Assembly: GCA_025360845.1 (NCBI GenBank)
Contig: JANYBJ010000317.1
Location: 1 to 55,879, forward strand
Direction of reading: 5' to 3'
From: a bacterium
GTDB lineage: Bacteria; Verrucomicrobiota; Kiritimatiellia; RFP12; UBA1067
Length of the DNA: 55,879 bases
A model generated the notes under the pieces. The model was given only the letters and a program-made list of their open reading frames with translations, had not been told where the DNA came from and made no database searches. Below, in pieces: positions 25,159 through 33,000 of this stretch. The stretch's first letter is position 1; each line of letters begins with the position of its first letter. The translations under genes were made by a program, and so were the position numbers.

Positions 25159-26592
25159 TTAGCAGTTGGCAGCGGTTGTTTTGGGAAGCGTCACGCGGAA
25201 GGTGGAGCCTTGGCCGGGCGTGCTTTCGACGGTGACGGTGCCGCCGTGGGCGTTGATGATGACCTGCACGATGTTCAGCCCGAGCCCCAGGCCTTTCTCC
25301 GCCTCACGGGCCTGTTTGCCGCGAAAGAGGCGCTGCCAGATAAGCCCCATTTCGGACTCGGGAATGCCGATGCCGGTGTCGGTCACGCAGAAGACGACCG
25401 CGTCGGGCCGGACGTCGAACGTGAGGGTGACGCATCCGCCTTTCGGCGTGTATTTAAGCGCGTTGTCCACGAGGTTGGCGAGCGCGCGCGCGATGCGGTG
25501 CTTGTCGCCATCGATCAGGATTTCCTCTTCCGGGAGGTTGGAGGCGAGCTTGATCTGTTTCTCTTCGGCGAGCAGCGAGTAGAGGTCCACGATCTCGCCG
25601 ATGAGGTGGGTGAGGCTGAAGGATTGGATATTAAGTTTAACGAAGCCGCTCTCCATCTCGCGCACGTCCATGAGGTTCTGAAGCTGGAGTTGGGCGCGGT
25701 CGCAATCGTCGATGATGTCCGCCAAGGTGTCGGCGAGTTCTACGGGAAGGTTCTTGTCGTTCAGGGCGAACTCTGAGGCTCCGCGGATGCGGGCCAGCGG
25801 GGTCCGGAAATCGTGGGCGACGTTATCCATGGTTTCGCGCATGGCCTGGATCAGGCTGGCGTACTTGCCCGTCATGATCGTAAAGAGCCGTCCGAGCGTG
25901 TCGAGTTCGGCGATCGCGCTGGTGACCGGGGGCGCGCCTTTCTCGAACGCGTTGGTCTCGATGATGTGGCTCATGGACTCTGTGATGCGGTTGATGGGGC
26001 GGAGGGTGATGAACATCATGAAGACGCCGGAAACAAAGGAGAAGAGGGTTGAGAGCCCCATGAAGAGCAACAGGGTGCGCGACATCAGGGATTTCTGGCT
26101 GTATTCGAGAAAAGAGCCCTTGCCGACCTGCAAGATGCGCCCGTCTTTGAGGCGCAGCGTCTTCACTTGGATATGGCGGTGAAGCGGCTTGAGATAATAT
26201 TCGCTCCAGCCGTCGGGCGACAGCTCGATGGGGGCTTGCGGGATGTTGGTGTGCCACTCCGGGATGTCGATGTCCTTGGGTTTGGTGATGGCGTACTCGA
26301 CCTTGCCCTGGGCGTTCAGCACGCGCACAATGACGATGGTGGAGGGCGGGTAACGCTCGAGGGTGATCTCTTCCGCGAGCCAGTTTCCTTCTTTGTTCTG
26401 GTCGAGGATTTCCGAAAGCTCCTCGCTTTCGGCCCGCACGTCTTGGCGGTCGTAGCCGCGGGCGGACTTGGTGATGACGCGGCTGCTGAGGTAAAAGATA
26501 CAGCCGGTGCAGAGGGCGTAGACAGTCAGGTACCCCATGCCCAGGTAAAAGGCGAACGAGCGGAACTTTTTACTCATCCGCCCGGAAAACAT
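25159..26592 (-). CDS. Sensor histidine kinase, system 1 (HAMP, HisKA, HATPase)
   Basis: A 477-residue membrane kinase. TM1 is at about 15-37, a sensor domain faces the periplasm (about 38-170), TM2 is at about 172-195, followed by HAMP, HisKA with DNVAHDFRTPLARIR (His260), and HATPase with DNALKYTPKGG, VTDTGIGIPESEMG and EKGLGLGLNIV. The start at 26592 lies inside the response-regulator gene, giving a 23-nt overlap; the paralogous kinase at 34511 overlaps its regulator by exactly the same length and the two N-termini align without gaps, which supports this start over the ATG at 26577. Translation is probably coupled. The signal is unknown; the sensor domain aligns along its length with that of system 2. 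Confidence 0.85.
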   Translation of the reverse strand: MFSGRMSKKFRSFAFYLGMGYLTVYALCTGCIFYLSSRVITKSARGYDRQDVRAESEELSEILDQNKEGNWLAEEITLERYPPSTIVIVRVLNAQGKVEYAITKPKDIDIPEWHTNIPQAPIELSPDGWSEYYLKPLHRHIQVKTLRLKDGRILQVGKGSFLEYSQKSLMSRTLLLFMGLSTLFSFVSGVFMMFITLRPINRITESMSHIIETNAFEKGAPPVTSAIAELDTLGRLFTIMTGKYASLIQAMRETMDNVAHDFRTPLARIRGASEFALNDKNLPVELADTLADIIDDCDRAQLQLQNLMDVREMESGFVKLNIQSFSLTHLIGEIVDLYSLLAEEKQIKLASNLPEEEILIDGDKHRIARALANLVDNALKYTPKGGCVTLTFDVRPDAVVFCVTDTGIGIPESEMGLIWQRLFRGKQAREAEKGLGLGLNIVQVIINAHGGTVTVESTPGQGSTFRVTLPKTTAANC

Positions 26593-27259
26593 AGCCGACT
26601 CCCCGCATGGTTTGGATCAGTTTTCTGGAGAAGCCGGCATCGAGTTTGTTGCGCAGGCGGCATACGAGAACGTCCACGATATTGGTCTGGGGGTCGAAAT
26701 TGTAGTCCCAGATCCGTTCCAGGATCAGCGTTTTGGTGAGCGGGCGGTTGGGGTTGCGCATGAGCAACTCCAGCAGGGCGAACTCGCGCGGCTGCAATTC
26801 GATTTTCTTGTCCCCTCGGACGACCGAGCGGCGCAGCAGGTCGACGTTGACGTCGCAGACGGCGAGGTTGGTGCTGTTCTTGCCCTTCTGGGCTGTTGTC
26901 TGCGTGCGGCGCGTGATGGCATGGAGGCGGGCCGCCAGTTCCGAAAAGGAGAAAGGCTTGGTCATATAGTCGTCGGCGCCGGATTCCAAACCGGAGACGC
27001 GGTCGTCGACGGCGATCTTGGCGCTGAGCACGAGCACGGGGGTGAGGTCTTTCTTGTTGCGCATGTGCGTGAGGATCTCGATCCCGTTTTTTTCGGGCAG
27101 CATGATATCGAGGACGACGGCATCGTAGCGGTTTGCCTCCCAGAGTGCGAGGCCTTCGCTGCCGGTCGACGCCACTTCGACGGTATGCCCGTCCTGGCGC
27201 AGGCCTTTACTCACAAAAGCCTGAATCTTTTCATCGTCTTCGATCACTAACATTCGCAT
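26570..27259 (-). CDS. OmpR/PhoB-type response regulator, system 1
   Basis: A 229-residue regulator. The receiver opens MRMLVIEDDEKIQAF with Asp51 (AVVLDIMLPEKNG) as phospho-acceptor and a Lys in MTKPFSFSEL; the winged-helix output has ELQPREFALLELLMRNPNRP, WDYNFDPQTNIVDV and RGVGYVF. GGGAGG precedes the ATG at 27259 by six nt; the frame open upstream to 27403 has no support. It is transcribed away from the conserved element and mlaA, the typical arrangement for a regulator acting on its divergent neighbour. Length and sequence match the system 2 regulator closely. Confidence 0.9.
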   Translation of the reverse strand: MRMLVIEDDEKIQAFVSKGLRQDGHTVEVASTGSEGLALWEANRYDAVVLDIMLPEKNGIEILTHMRNKKDLTPVLVLSAKIAVDDRVSGLESGADDYMTKPFSFSELAARLHAITRRTQTTAQKGKNSTNLAVCDVNVDLLRRSVVRGDKKIELQPREFALLELLMRNPNRPLTKTLILERIWDYNFDPQTNIVDVLVCRLRNKLDAGFSRKLIQTMRGVGYVFRADE

Positions 27260-27359
27260 ACGGAACCTCCCGAAGCCAAGTGGAACGACAGGGCTGCAAT
27301 TCAAATTTAAGATACTGAAAGTGCGGCATGGAGACAAGCCTTGAAACAACCGTCTCCTC

Positions 27360-27515
27360 ATTAAAGAGTTGTAACCATTAATCAATTCTTCGGCAACAAC
27401 CACCTGCTATCGTACAAATCGCTTGAGGGTGCTTGGCTCGTCCGGTCAATGGTTGTCCGCCTTGCCCCCCTCCACCTGGCGCAGGAGAAACGACATGCGA
27501 TTACCCATTTCTTGC
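27360..27515 (+). promoter_or_regulatory. Conserved upstream element, copy A (before mlaA-like gene)
   Basis: Aligns almost without gaps to 36043-36197. Shared blocks in the same order and spacing: GAGTTGTAA (27366), CACCTG, CTTGAGGGT (27422), GTCCGGTCA (27440), TGGTTGTCCGCCTT (27450), CAGGAGA (ribosome-binding site) and, inside the coding start, ATGC then TTACCCATT and CTTG. It lies between divergent response regulator 1 and the mlaA-like gene. Probably a response-regulator-controlled promoter plus leader; no clear -10/-35 pair was recognised. Confidence 0.7.
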
Positions 27516-28454
27516 GGAGAGGAAGGAACTCCGCGCGGAGACGTGTTGAAGAGCAGGCCTGTGGACCGGAAGGCCAAGGTCGGCGGGGACGCGGAACCGG
27601 TGTCGCCCAGCGACAGAGCATCAGGGTATTTGAAAGCCATTTGCCGGGCGCTCTCCATTTTGATTTTGGGTGGCACAGGATGCATCAGCACTGCACCGGA
27701 TCAGACGCGGACCGGGGACGTCTCATCGCAGCCTTTGGTTGCCGGTGAACAAAAAGGGGCTTTGGATTTACCGGGCATCGGCGAAGCCCCCGGTGGCAGC
27801 CCCTCGTCACAACCGATTGTGGTTTCAGATCCCCTTGAACCTGTCAACCGGGTGTTTTTTTACTTCAACGACAAACTGTATTTCTGGGTATTGAAGCCGG
27901 TGTCCAAGGGATACGGCAAAGTCGTGCCGCAGCCGGTGAGGCTCGGAGTTAAGAACTTCTTCTCAAACATCGCCACGCCGGTGCGGCTCGTCAACTGCGT
28001 GCTGCAAACCGAATTTAAAGACGCATGGATTGAAATTGAGCGTTTCGCCATCAACACCACCGTCGGCGTGGCGGGGTTCGGCGACCCGGCGCTGAACCGC
28101 TGGCACATGGAAAGCAGCGATGCGGATCTCGGACAGACGTTGGGCCATTACGGGGTCGGGCCTTCCATCTACATCGACTGGCCCATTATCGGGCCTTCCA
28201 ACGTGAGAGACACCGTGGGGTACGCGGGGGATCTCTTTCTCGATCCGCTCAACTATCTGGTCCCCGGCCTCGAATGCGATGTGGGCGTCATGACCTACGA
28301 GACCGTGAACGACACGTCGCTCAAGTCAGGCGATTACGACGACCTCAAGAAAGCCGCCATCGACCCCTATATCGCCCTGCGTGACGCTTACTATCAGAAT
28401 CGCCGAAGCCTGATTGAGGATAGCGAAGAACACCCCGCCGGCGCCTCAAGGTAA
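27495..28454 (+). CDS. mlaA: MlaA/VacJ-family lipoprotein
   Basis: A 319-residue protein whose core matches MlaA/VacJ, the outer-membrane lipoprotein that removes misplaced phospholipids from the outer leaflet and passes them to the Mla pathway. The core has VSDPLEPVNRVFFYFNDKLY, SNIATPVRLVNCVLQTEF, INTTVGVAGFGDPAL and LGHYGVGPSIYIDWPIIGPS. The lipobox (ILILGGTGC) falls near residue 63, unusually far in, behind a hydrophilic 45-residue extension beginning MRLPISC. The ATG at 27495 has AGGAGA eight nt upstream, and both lie inside the conserved element. Either the extension is translated and removed or ignored, or the mature gene starts at an internal GTG and the first codons form a leader. 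No mlaB-F genes are adjacent. Confidence 0.8.
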   Translation: MRLPISCGEEGTPRGDVLKSRPVDRKAKVGGDAEPVSPSDRASGYLKAICRALSILILGGTGCISTAPDQTRTGDVSSQPLVAGEQKGALDLPGIGEAPGGSPSSQPIVVSDPLEPVNRVFFYFNDKLYFWVLKPVSKGYGKVVPQPVRLGVKNFFSNIATPVRLVNCVLQTEFKDAWIEIERFAINTTVGVAGFGDPALNRWHMESSDADLGQTLGHYGVGPSIYIDWPIIGPSNVRDTVGYAGDLFLDPLNYLVPGLECDVGVMTYETVNDTSLKSGDYDDLKKAAIDPYIALRDAYYQNRRSLIEDSEEHPAGASR

Positions 28455-28457
28455 TGA

Positions 28458-28486
28458 TTGCGGCGCGGGCGCGGGTCTGGTATTTT
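28458..28486 (+). promoter_or_regulatory. Possible promoter of the P-loop gene (near-leaderless)
   Basis: TTGCGG (28458-28463), a 17-nt spacer and TATTTT (28481-28486) end 7 nt before the ATG at 28494. The -35 is weak. Confidence 0.3.
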
Positions 28487-28493
28487 TCGATAC

Positions 28494-29141
28494 ATGGTGA
28501 CGAGACATATACTACTGATTTCCGGCCCGTCGGGCGGCGGGAAAAGCACCTTTATCCGGCAGCTTTCAGAACGGACTCTTGCTCCGGAGATTCTCGCCCT
28601 CCTGCCCGAGCAGTCAGGGGCCTGGCCTGTCATCGAAGCCAACAATGTGCTCAAGGGTGACCTTTCCGAGAAAGCCCTTCTCGCGGAGAAGAGCCAGCCG
28701 GGCGGGCTTTTGGTCCATTATGACATCGTGTTTATCCACCGCTACGGGCTCAAGCGGTACGAGGAAGACCCGGCCATGAGCCTGTTCGCGGATGCGGAGG
28801 CTCTGCGGGTGGTTTTCGTGAAGCCCGACTATCAGGCGGTTCGGAGGCAGTTCCTCGACCGGCTGGCTCAGCACCAGAAGACCAAAGCCAAAGCCAGCCT
28901 GCTCTGGGGACGATTCGTCCGTCGCCCCTTACGCCGGGCGTTCGCCCCTCTCACGGGTAACGTCATGTTATCCACCGAGGAGCTGTACGGCGATAAAGAG
29001 TGGCTGGCGGGGTGCTACCGCGAATGGGAGGCCTTTCTCCTTCGTCTGGAGGAGCGGACTCCTGGCGCGAAGATTATTGTTGTGGAGCCGGTCTCCGGTT
29101 CAGGCGAAGCACCGAAGTTCAAGTTGGCAACTAACCTGTAA
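28494..29141 (+). CDS. P-loop NTPase of unknown function
   Basis: A 215-residue soluble protein. Walker A is at about 10-17 (GPSGGGKST), directly after the first strand HILLISG; a possible Walker B/strand is LRVVFVKPDY in the middle. A basic insert (KTKAKASLLWGRFVRRPLRR) follows, and the C-terminal segment is AKIIVVEPVSGSG. The fold resembles guanylate kinase-like or polysaccharide-linked P-loop proteins, but the kinase signature motifs are not recognisable. It starts 40 bp after the mlaA-like gene and converges on the ELM1-like gene with a 6-bp gap. Being next to surface-sugar genes suggests an envelope role, which is inference only. Confidence 0.7.
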   Translation: MVTRHILLISGPSGGGKSTFIRQLSERTLAPEILALLPEQSGAWPVIEANNVLKGDLSEKALLAEKSQPGGLLVHYDIVFIHRYGLKRYEEDPAMSLFADAEALRVVFVKPDYQAVRRQFLDRLAQHQKTKAKASLLWGRFVRRPLRRAFAPLTGNVMLSTEELYGDKEWLAGCYREWEAFLLRLEERTPGAKIIVVEPVSGSGEAPKFKLATNL

Positions 29142-29147
29142 GCGGTT

Positions 29148-30209
29148 TCAATCACGGCGCAACAATGCCGCGAGACGCCGTCCGAGTTCGTCGAAAGCGT
29201 CGAGCGGCAGAAAAGTAAAGGCGGACTCGTTGCCTGCCGGCGAGAGGTTCGTCAGGTCTTTGATGGGAACGCGCCGGATCAGCCTGGCCTTCTCCAGTTC
29301 GAGCGCGAACAGGTGCGGGGGCTTATAGTCAAGGCTCTTTGGAAGAAGAGTGTAAACCGGCTTCCGCGCCTGCACGCTTTCAGACATCATGGTGCCGCTC
29401 TCTTCGGTCACGAAAACCGCGTCGGCTGCTCCCAGAAAACCGGCGACGCACTTCTCCGGCTTGCGATTGAAATAGACCTGGTAAGCCACGCACTCGGGGT
29501 GTTGGGCGAAGACGCGAGCCAGTGTGTCTTCGGTTTCAGGTCTCGTCCGGCGGGAGGTCGTAATCAACAACACGGCGCCATCCCTTTTTGCCAGACTGCA
29601 CAAACCTTCGGCCAGTGCGGAGAATTCTTCGGGGGTGTAGTCATAGGTGTTGGCGCTGTCCCCAACCAGCACGGCCCAGACCGGATGGCGTCCCTGCAAT
29701 CCCGCGCGTTCGGCGAAAGCCACCCCGGCTTTTAAGAGGCCTGGAGCATTCGCGGCATTGGGGGCGATGTCCACGAAAACCGTGTTGCGGGCAGGACCGC
29801 CGTAGCCGCGAAGGTTAACCAGCAACGAAAACAAGTCCGGATTAAGGTTCCGCAACGATCCCGAAAAAACATTGGGCACCTGCAGGGCTTTGGCTATCCA
29901 CGCGTTCAAGAATGAAATGTCTCCTCCGGCCGAGATCACGAGATCGCAGGAGGGACAGACCGGCGGAAGGTTCGTGTAGAAGAGGCGCTGCAACCATAGG
30001 CGGTCGCTTTTGCGGGGGTGCCGGATAAAAAACAAACGGTTCAACCACCAACGCAACGGGACACGCATAAATTTTACGCGTAACCGGGTCTCTATCTTGA
30101 CGGTCTGTACCGGGGTCGCCTCCGACAGGTGATGCACAATCCCCTTAATCGCGCTGAAATGGCCCGGTTTCCCGTCCGTGAGGACCAACACTACCTTTTG
30201 ATTTGTCAT
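29148..30209 (-). CDS. ELM1-like (DUF1022) protein
   Basis: A 353-residue protein beginning VVLVLTDGKPGHFSAIKGI, which matches the DGRPGH start of the mitochondrial-fission ELM1/DUF1022 family, common in bacteria near lipid A and surface-polysaccharide genes. Further family features are VISAGGDISFLNAWIAKAL, VLVGDSANTYDYTPEEFSAL, VLLITTSRRTRPETEDTLA and AVFVTEESGTMMSESVQARK, a GT-B-like fold. Bacterial members are suspected glycosyltransferases. The ATG at 30209 is 22 bp after the stop of the acyltransferase gene, so the two are probably one operon. An open frame to 30308 overlaps that gene and is discarded. Confidence 0.75.
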   Translation of the reverse strand: MTNQKVVLVLTDGKPGHFSAIKGIVHHLSEATPVQTVKIETRLRVKFMRVPLRWWLNRLFFIRHPRKSDRLWLQRLFYTNLPPVCPSCDLVISAGGDISFLNAWIAKALQVPNVFSGSLRNLNPDLFSLLVNLRGYGGPARNTVFVDIAPNAANAPGLLKAGVAFAERAGLQGRHPVWAVLVGDSANTYDYTPEEFSALAEGLCSLAKRDGAVLLITTSRRTRPETEDTLARVFAQHPECVAYQVYFNRKPEKCVAGFLGAADAVFVTEESGTMMSESVQARKPVYTLLPKSLDYKPPHLFALELEKARLIRRVPIKDLTNLSPAGNESAFTFLPLDAFDELGRRLAALLRRD

Positions 30210-30231
30210 GGAGGATAATTTAGAAAGCGGA

Positions 30232-30786
30232 TTATGGCTTGCGAAAGGGCCAGTCGGGATAGACCAGATTCGGATTTTCAGCCAATTCTTCCCGCCGCCG
30301 CTTGACAAGCGTGTCGACCGTGCCGATCACACGCGCAGGCGATCCGGCCACGATACTGCCCGGTGGCACATCATGCGTGACAACGGCACCGGCGGCGACG
30401 ATCGAGCCTTTGCCGACGGTCACACCCATAAGCACGATCGCGTGAAACCCGATGAAACAGTCGTCTTCGATCACAACGGGCTTAAAGATCGACCCCTTGA
30501 TGCCCAGCGCGCGGCTTGTCGAGGCGTCGTGTCCGAGAAGGACACAGCCGGTCAGGATGCAGTTGCTTCCGATCGTGATCGGGTCACGCCCGTTGCTGCC
30601 CAACTCGACGTTGGAAAAAATATAGGTGTTCTGCCCTATTTTCAGGCCTTTGTCTCGAAATTTCTGTGCGCGCCGCAACGGCCCCGGCACCCGACGCAAC
30701 TTCAGGTAGAGTTGCTTGAAGGTGATTCGAATCGCCAAAGCCACTCCGCTCATATACGTGACTCCTACTCCCAAACCATCTGCCAT
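30232..30786 (-). CDS. Hexapeptide-repeat acyltransferase
   Basis: A 184-residue left-handed beta-helix acyltransferase. Imperfect hexapeptide turns run from about 50 to 150 (IGQNTYIFSNVELGS, ITIGSNCILTGCVLLGHDAS, VVIEDDCFIGFHAIVLMG and VTVGKGSIVAAGAVVTHDVP), ending in the typical GSIVAGSPARVIG. The His in LLGHDAS is the likely catalytic base. Such enzymes O- or N-acetylate sugars of surface polysaccharides. It is followed by the ELM1-like gene. A MITE-like element lies 80 bp upstream of its start. Confidence 0.85.
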   Translation of the reverse strand: MADGLGVGVTYMSGVALAIRITFKQLYLKLRRVPGPLRRAQKFRDKGLKIGQNTYIFSNVELGSNGRDPITIGSNCILTGCVLLGHDASTSRALGIKGSIFKPVVIEDDCFIGFHAIVLMGVTVGKGSIVAAGAVVTHDVPPGSIVAGSPARVIGTVDTLVKRRREELAENPNLVYPDWPFRKP

Positions 30787-30868
30787 TCATTCACCTCTGG
30801 CAACGCAATCGAACGCACGAAATATTACCCGAACGGTCTGCCTGTGTATAGGCCAATGTGCTTGCTTG

Positions 30869-31002
30869 CAGCAATTCTAAATTCGGCAAGGAAGCGCCTC
30901 ACGGCGCCACTTACGAACGCAAGAAATCTTCGGGAAATCCGTTTGTAGTGTGCCCGTAAGGGCATTCTCTCATGGCGGCCTAAGCCAAATTTAGAATTGC
31001 CG
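30869..31002. mobile_element. MITE-like element, 134 bp, with 19-bp terminal inverted repeats and 9-bp target duplication
   Basis: The left end CAGCAATTCTAAATTCGGC (30869-30887) and the reverse complement of the right end CGGCAATTCTAAATTTGGC (30984-31002) differ at two positions. GCTTGCTTG occurs exactly outside both ends (30860-30868 and 31003-31011), a 9-bp target-site duplication. The interior has no open frame, so it is non-autonomous. It lies in the gap between the divergent acyltransferase and glycosyltransferase genes and ends 24 bp before the putative glycosyltransferase -35. No transposase is in the window. Confidence 0.8.
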
Positions 31003-31025
31003 GCTTGCTTGTCCTGCTTATCAGC

Positions 31026-31055
31026 TTGGAAAGAGGGCGTTGGATCATGTATATT
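31026..31055 (+). promoter_or_regulatory. Putative promoter of the GT4 gene (near-leaderless)
   Basis: TTGGAA (31026-31031), an 18-nt spacer and TATATT (31050-31055) end 9 nt before the ATG at 31065. Confidence 0.4.
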
Positions 31056-31064
31056 AACAGCGCG

Positions 31065-32147
31065 ATGAAAAAGATCTGTCAGGACATCCTTTTCTGGGGT
31101 CGTTTCGATCCCAACTACTCCCGCAACCGGATCCTTCGGCAGGCGCTCGGGGACCTGGGTTGGACGATTTTTGATTTCTGCCCGAGGGTCTGCCCGCTGG
31201 GCGACGCGGAGGCGTGGCTTCGCGGACTGCCGAAACCGGGCTTGGTCTGGGTTCCGTGTTTCCGTCAGCGCGATATGGCTGCGGCGCGGCGGTGGTGCCG
31301 TCTGCGCAAGGTGCCGCTGCTGTTCGACCCCTTGATCAGCGCTTATGACAAGCAGGTGTTCGAGCGGTGCAAATTCGCGCCGGACAGCGCGGCGGCCGAA
31401 CGGGTGCGGCGTAAAGAGGCCTTGCAATTCCAGGCTGCGGATGTGCTGCTGGCGGACACGCGGAGCCACGCGTCTTTCTATGCCGGAACCTTTGGCGTGC
31501 CCCCGTCGCGGATCCATGTGGTGCCGGTCGGTGCGGAAGAGCCGTTGTTCGGTCCGGGAGACGAGCGCCTGCGCAACACGGATGGGGAGTTCAAAGTCCT
31601 TTTTTACGGCAGTTTCATCGCTTTGCATGGGGTAGAGACGATTGCCGACGCGACCCGCTTGTACGAAGGCCCGCCGGTCCGCTGGCTGTTTTTGGGCGAC
31701 GGTCCGGCGCGGGCGGCCTGCGAGCAGGCGACGAAAGGCCTGGCAAACGTGGTGTTCGAGGATTGGAACCCCTACACCGAACGGCCTAAGACCATCTGGG
31801 GCTCGGATCTGGTTCTGGGGGTCTTCGGGACCTCGGCGAAGGCCGAACGCGTGATCGCCAACAAGGTCTTTCAGGCGTTGGCCTGCGGGCGCCCCGTGTT
31901 GACGCGCGAGTCTTCGGCCTATCCGGACGCGGCAAAAACCTCGTCCGGACTGATCCAGGTGCCGCCGGGCGACCCGCGCGCGCTGGCTCAGGCGGTGACC
32001 GCGCTGGCGCGTGACCGCGGCGGAATGGCCGCGCGGAACCGGGCGGCGCGCGAACTGTTCGAAACCCATTTCTCTCGCGCTAAAATCGCGGAGGCGTTGA
32101 AGCCTGCGCTCGAAGCCTGCGAAGGTTGCCACCCCGGCAGGGAGTGA
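31065..32147 (+). CDS. GT4-type glycosyltransferase
   Basis: A 360-residue GT-B glycosyltransferase. The N-terminal acceptor half starts MKKICQDILFWGRFDP; the C-terminal half has the family-4 pattern FKVLFYGSFIALHGVETIAD, VRWLFLGDGPARA, then GVFGTSAKAERVIANKVFQA with LACGRPVLT, where Glu and Lys contact the nucleotide sugar. It ends with DPRALAQAVTALARD and a C-terminal helix. The ATG at 31065 fits a promoter whose -10 lies nine nt upstream; an ATG at 31047 is the alternative. Its last 160 bp overlap the convergent epimerase gene. Probably builds a surface glycan with its neighbours. Confidence 0.82.
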   Translation: MKKICQDILFWGRFDPNYSRNRILRQALGDLGWTIFDFCPRVCPLGDAEAWLRGLPKPGLVWVPCFRQRDMAAARRWCRLRKVPLLFDPLISAYDKQVFERCKFAPDSAAAERVRRKEALQFQAADVLLADTRSHASFYAGTFGVPPSRIHVVPVGAEEPLFGPGDERLRNTDGEFKVLFYGSFIALHGVETIADATRLYEGPPVRWLFLGDGPARAACEQATKGLANVVFEDWNPYTERPKTIWGSDLVLGVFGTSAKAERVIANKVFQALACGRPVLTRESSAYPDAAKTSSGLIQVPPGDPRALAQAVTALARDRGGMAARNRAARELFETHFSRAKIAEALKPALEACEGCHPGRE

Positions 32148-32980
32148 CCCGCCGACCAGGGTACCATGACCTCGCGCGTCCGATACGGACGCGTGCCGAA
32201 GTTGACCTTCACTGCGGGCGTGTGTGTCGCGTTGAACCGCGCGACCAGTTCTCGCAACGTCATTCGGTTTCCCGAGGAAATCGCAAAGGTTTCATGTTTC
32301 AGGTCCTTTCCCGCCAACAGTCGCCAGGCGGCTACAGCAAAGGCGGAGCAGACGTCGTCGACGTGAACCAGGTCGATCAACTGTTCACCGGGCGACATGT
32401 CGAGGACGATACCGGTGTCGGCGTATTTCTTGAGCAGATGGAACAGTTTGGGACGCGGGTCTCCCGCCCCGTACGTGTCGAACAGCTTCAGCGTGATGGC
32501 CCGGAACCTGTGCGCCTCGACATAATAGGCGAGGATGTCTTCAAACGCCTGCTTGGTCGCGGCGTAAAGGTTCACCGGATTGTACGCCGCGTTTTCGTAG
32601 TGCTGCCACGACGTCCCCGTGTTGATCAACCGGCGGACTCCCGTCTGGCACAGCGCTTCGAGCAGCGAGGTGCCGTACGTGAGATTTGCCGCGATAAGCC
32701 GCGGGACATCCTCGGGTGTGTGCGCGGCAAGGAACAGGCTGGCCAGGTGAAAGACCACGTCGGGTTTGACCGCGCGCAGGGTTTCGGTCAGGTCTGCCAC
32801 GTCGCAGTTCGTCTCGTGCAGATGGATTCGCGAACGGCAAGGTGCGAGTTGATCCAAGTTCTCCACGGGACGGACAAGCACATGCACGTGCCAGTTGCGG
32901 GCCGCGAGAAAAGCCGCCAGGCGCGAGCCTCCGAAACCGGAGGCGCCGGTGATCAGGGCTGTTACTTCAGGTGTGTCCAT
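31988..32980 (-). CDS. NAD(P)-dependent sugar epimerase/reductase (extended SDR, RfbJ-like)
   Basis: A 330-residue extended short-chain dehydrogenase. The Rossmann glycine motif is ALITGASGFGGSRLAAFL (about 8-25); the catalytic YxxxK is in PVNLYAATKQAFEDIL, with the Ser/Thr in INTGTSWQHYENAAY; LFDTYGAGDPRPKLF and LIDLVHVDDVCSAFAVA follow. NTGTSWQHY plus LYAATK is typical of CDP-deoxyhexose reductases such as RfbJ (recalled similarity). It follows the RfbC-like gene by 20 bp on the same strand, so both act in deoxysugar formation. The C-terminus continues 160 bp into the convergent glycosyltransferase gene; the LPGWQP motif there suggests the overlap is real. Confidence 0.82.
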   Translation of the reverse strand: MDTPEVTALITGASGFGGSRLAAFLAARNWHVHVLVRPVENLDQLAPCRSRIHLHETNCDVADLTETLRAVKPDVVFHLASLFLAAHTPEDVPRLIAANLTYGTSLLEALCQTGVRRLINTGTSWQHYENAAYNPVNLYAATKQAFEDILAYYVEAHRFRAITLKLFDTYGAGDPRPKLFHLLKKYADTGIVLDMSPGEQLIDLVHVDDVCSAFAVAAWRLLAGKDLKHETFAISSGNRMTLRELVARFNATHTPAVKVNFGTRPYRTREVMVPWSAGHSLPGWQPSQASSAGFNASAILAREKWVSNSSRAARFRAAIPPRSRASAVTA

Positions 32981-33000
32981 ATGAGGGGCCTTTGGAAAAA

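Noticed and set aside
27440..27470. Sigma-54 type -24/-12 promoter in the conserved element
   Set aside because: GG and GC are 11 nt apart in copy A instead of 10, and copy B lacks the GC.
30825..32132. 435-codon minus-strand open frame over the GT4 gene
   Set aside because: Shadow frame; it also crosses the MITE and promoter region.
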